From: Atriophallophorus winterbourni
Taxonomy: Eukaryota > Platyhelminthes > Trematoda > Plagiorchiida > Microphallidae
Length of the DNA stretch: 64,000 nt
Assembly (NCBI GenBank): GCA_013407085.1
Contig: JACCGJ010020381.1
Span: forward strand, 21,902 to 85,901
Reading direction: 5' to 3'
The notes beneath the pieces were generated by a model that saw only the letters and a program-made list of their open reading frames with translations, was not told the origin of the DNA and ran no database searches. Of the stretch, positions 63,113 to 64,000 are shown one piece after another. A program made the translations under genes and the position numbers. Each line of letters opens with the position of its first letter. The stretch's first letter is position 1.

Positions 63113-63355
63113 CTGTAACAATAAAACAGGTGGAAATACTAAAATGCGGTAAAAGCGTGGGAAATGTGTTCAACTACTCGACAAAATTAATTGTGATGGA
63201 TTCGGAATAGCGTCAAAATACAGCAAAAATAGTAGTGAAAAGCGCTTCGCAAATCATGTAGAATGTGACATCAAGAAAATGGTGTTGGATAGGCCACATA
63301 TTCCAGTCGACGACACTACATAAGCGCCAGAATAAAAACGGAATGGTATGGTTTG
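63113..63355 (-). other. Upstream intron sequence of YTHDF
   Basis: Starts with a good acceptor (TTTTATTGTTACAG). No exon was found up to the repeat at 63360; the first exon lies further upstream, perhaps beyond the window. Confidence 0.5.
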
Positions 63356-63359
63356 CCAC

Positions 63360-63910
63360 AAGGTTGTCACAGCCGGGGGCGGCAGTGGGGATGAGCTCCC
63401 ACTGTCTATAAAATGCTCCCATATGGCGTGCGTCTTAAACAGCCTCTGGCAACCAAAGCCCAGCTCCTGGCCTGCACGTGGCGGAACTGCTTCTACTGAC
63501 AGAAGAAGGGGCGAAGGCGGATGACTGGCGCCTCAAAACCAGTTTGCTCCGGGTAGATGGAGCTCGTCAGCCTGGGATGGCAGTCCATCTAAGGGAAGGA
63601 AAACCCTTATTCCAAACCTCCGCTGCCTTGCGGCATACCCGATTGCGGGAAAGGCTTCGGGAGTGAACCCTGAGAAAAAATCTTTGCTGCCTTGCAGGTT
63701 GCACCTGGTCGTGCAAAGGCTAGAGAGGCGTACTCGAACAATCGCCGAGGCACTTCAAGAGAGGCGCAAGAACCCTCAAAATGGTCACCGGCTCTCGTGA
63801 AGGAAAAAAACCGCTGCCTTGCGGGTAGACTTTTGATTCAAAGGCTCCGGGTGGGGTCCCCTAAGCCAACCCCCTACTTCGGCCTTGGCAACCGGGTAGT
63901 ATGTCGCCTT
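63360..63910 (+). repeat. G+C-rich dispersed repeat, unassigned
   Basis: Much richer in G and C than its surroundings. Repeated inner blocks CTGCCTTGC(G/A)G at about 63620, 63688 and 63813 give it a modular look. One part (63688-63750) recurs at 57540-57600. It may be the 5' region of an RTE LINE or a composite SINE; the open frame at 63478-63666 shows no known domain. Confidence 0.5.
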
Positions 63911-64000
63911 CAACAAGAACTATGGAACCTACATTTTTCTTTCATCATGTACCCTCTTCATGGTATACTTGTTGGCACATCGTCTGTAAAGACTTGTGTA

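Noticed and set aside
63478..63666. 62-codon frame near the window end as upstream YTHDF exon
   Set aside because: It lies on the opposite strand within a G+C-rich dispersed repeat that recurs near 57.6 kb.

Overview
This window is animal (metazoan) nuclear DNA, very probably from a flatworm and most likely a digenean trematode. The evidence is the retroelement mix: CR1-like LINEs whose ORF1 carries a PHD-like zinc finger, an RTE LINE, a Penelope-like element (PLE) with a GIY-YIG nuclease, and a CsRn1-like Ty3/Gypsy element with a Cys-His-Cys-Cys gag box and a tRNA-Trp-type primer site. One intron-containing host gene is recognisable. I cannot assign a species. Layout: 1-20 kb is mostly old, AT-rich, non-coding DNA with broken pieces of PLE, CR1 and RTE elements and several hammerhead-ribozyme repeats. 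20.3-25.2 kb is a nearly full-length CR1 LINE on the minus strand; its 917-codon ORF2 is open and its ORF1 is split by a nested fragment. 25.4-32.5 kb is a nest of Gypsy remnants, a solo LTR and CR1/RTE scraps. 32.5-37.7 kb is a Gypsy element with two 462-bp LTRs preceded by the pol tail and shared LTR of another copy. 37.7-47.5 kb holds a second near-complete CR1 (intact ORF1, broken ORF2), another CR1 3' half and the 5' half of an RTE element. 47.5-58 kb is again old DNA with tandem hammerhead repeats, CR1 and PLE fragments and SINE-like repeats. 59.4-63.1 kb (minus strand) contains two exons of a YTHDF-type m6A-reader gene, the only host gene I can support. The most interesting signal is a set of hammerhead self-cleaving ribozyme motifs in at least two families. 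Family 1 (CTGACGA, a 7-bp stem II, GAAACGT) lies in the pseudo-LTR/3' end of the PLE, as known for PLEs. Family 2 (CTGACGA, short stem II with loop AAACA, GAAACCGGTA) occurs as single copies, as 202-213-bp tandem repeats, and inside a 491-bp insertion with a 13-bp target-site duplication; it also abuts the 5' end of an RTE element in two circularly permuted arrangements. This resembles retrozyme or Sm-alpha-type ribozyme retroelements and is the best candidate for an undescribed system here. All alignments were made by eye; divergence counts and family names are approximate.
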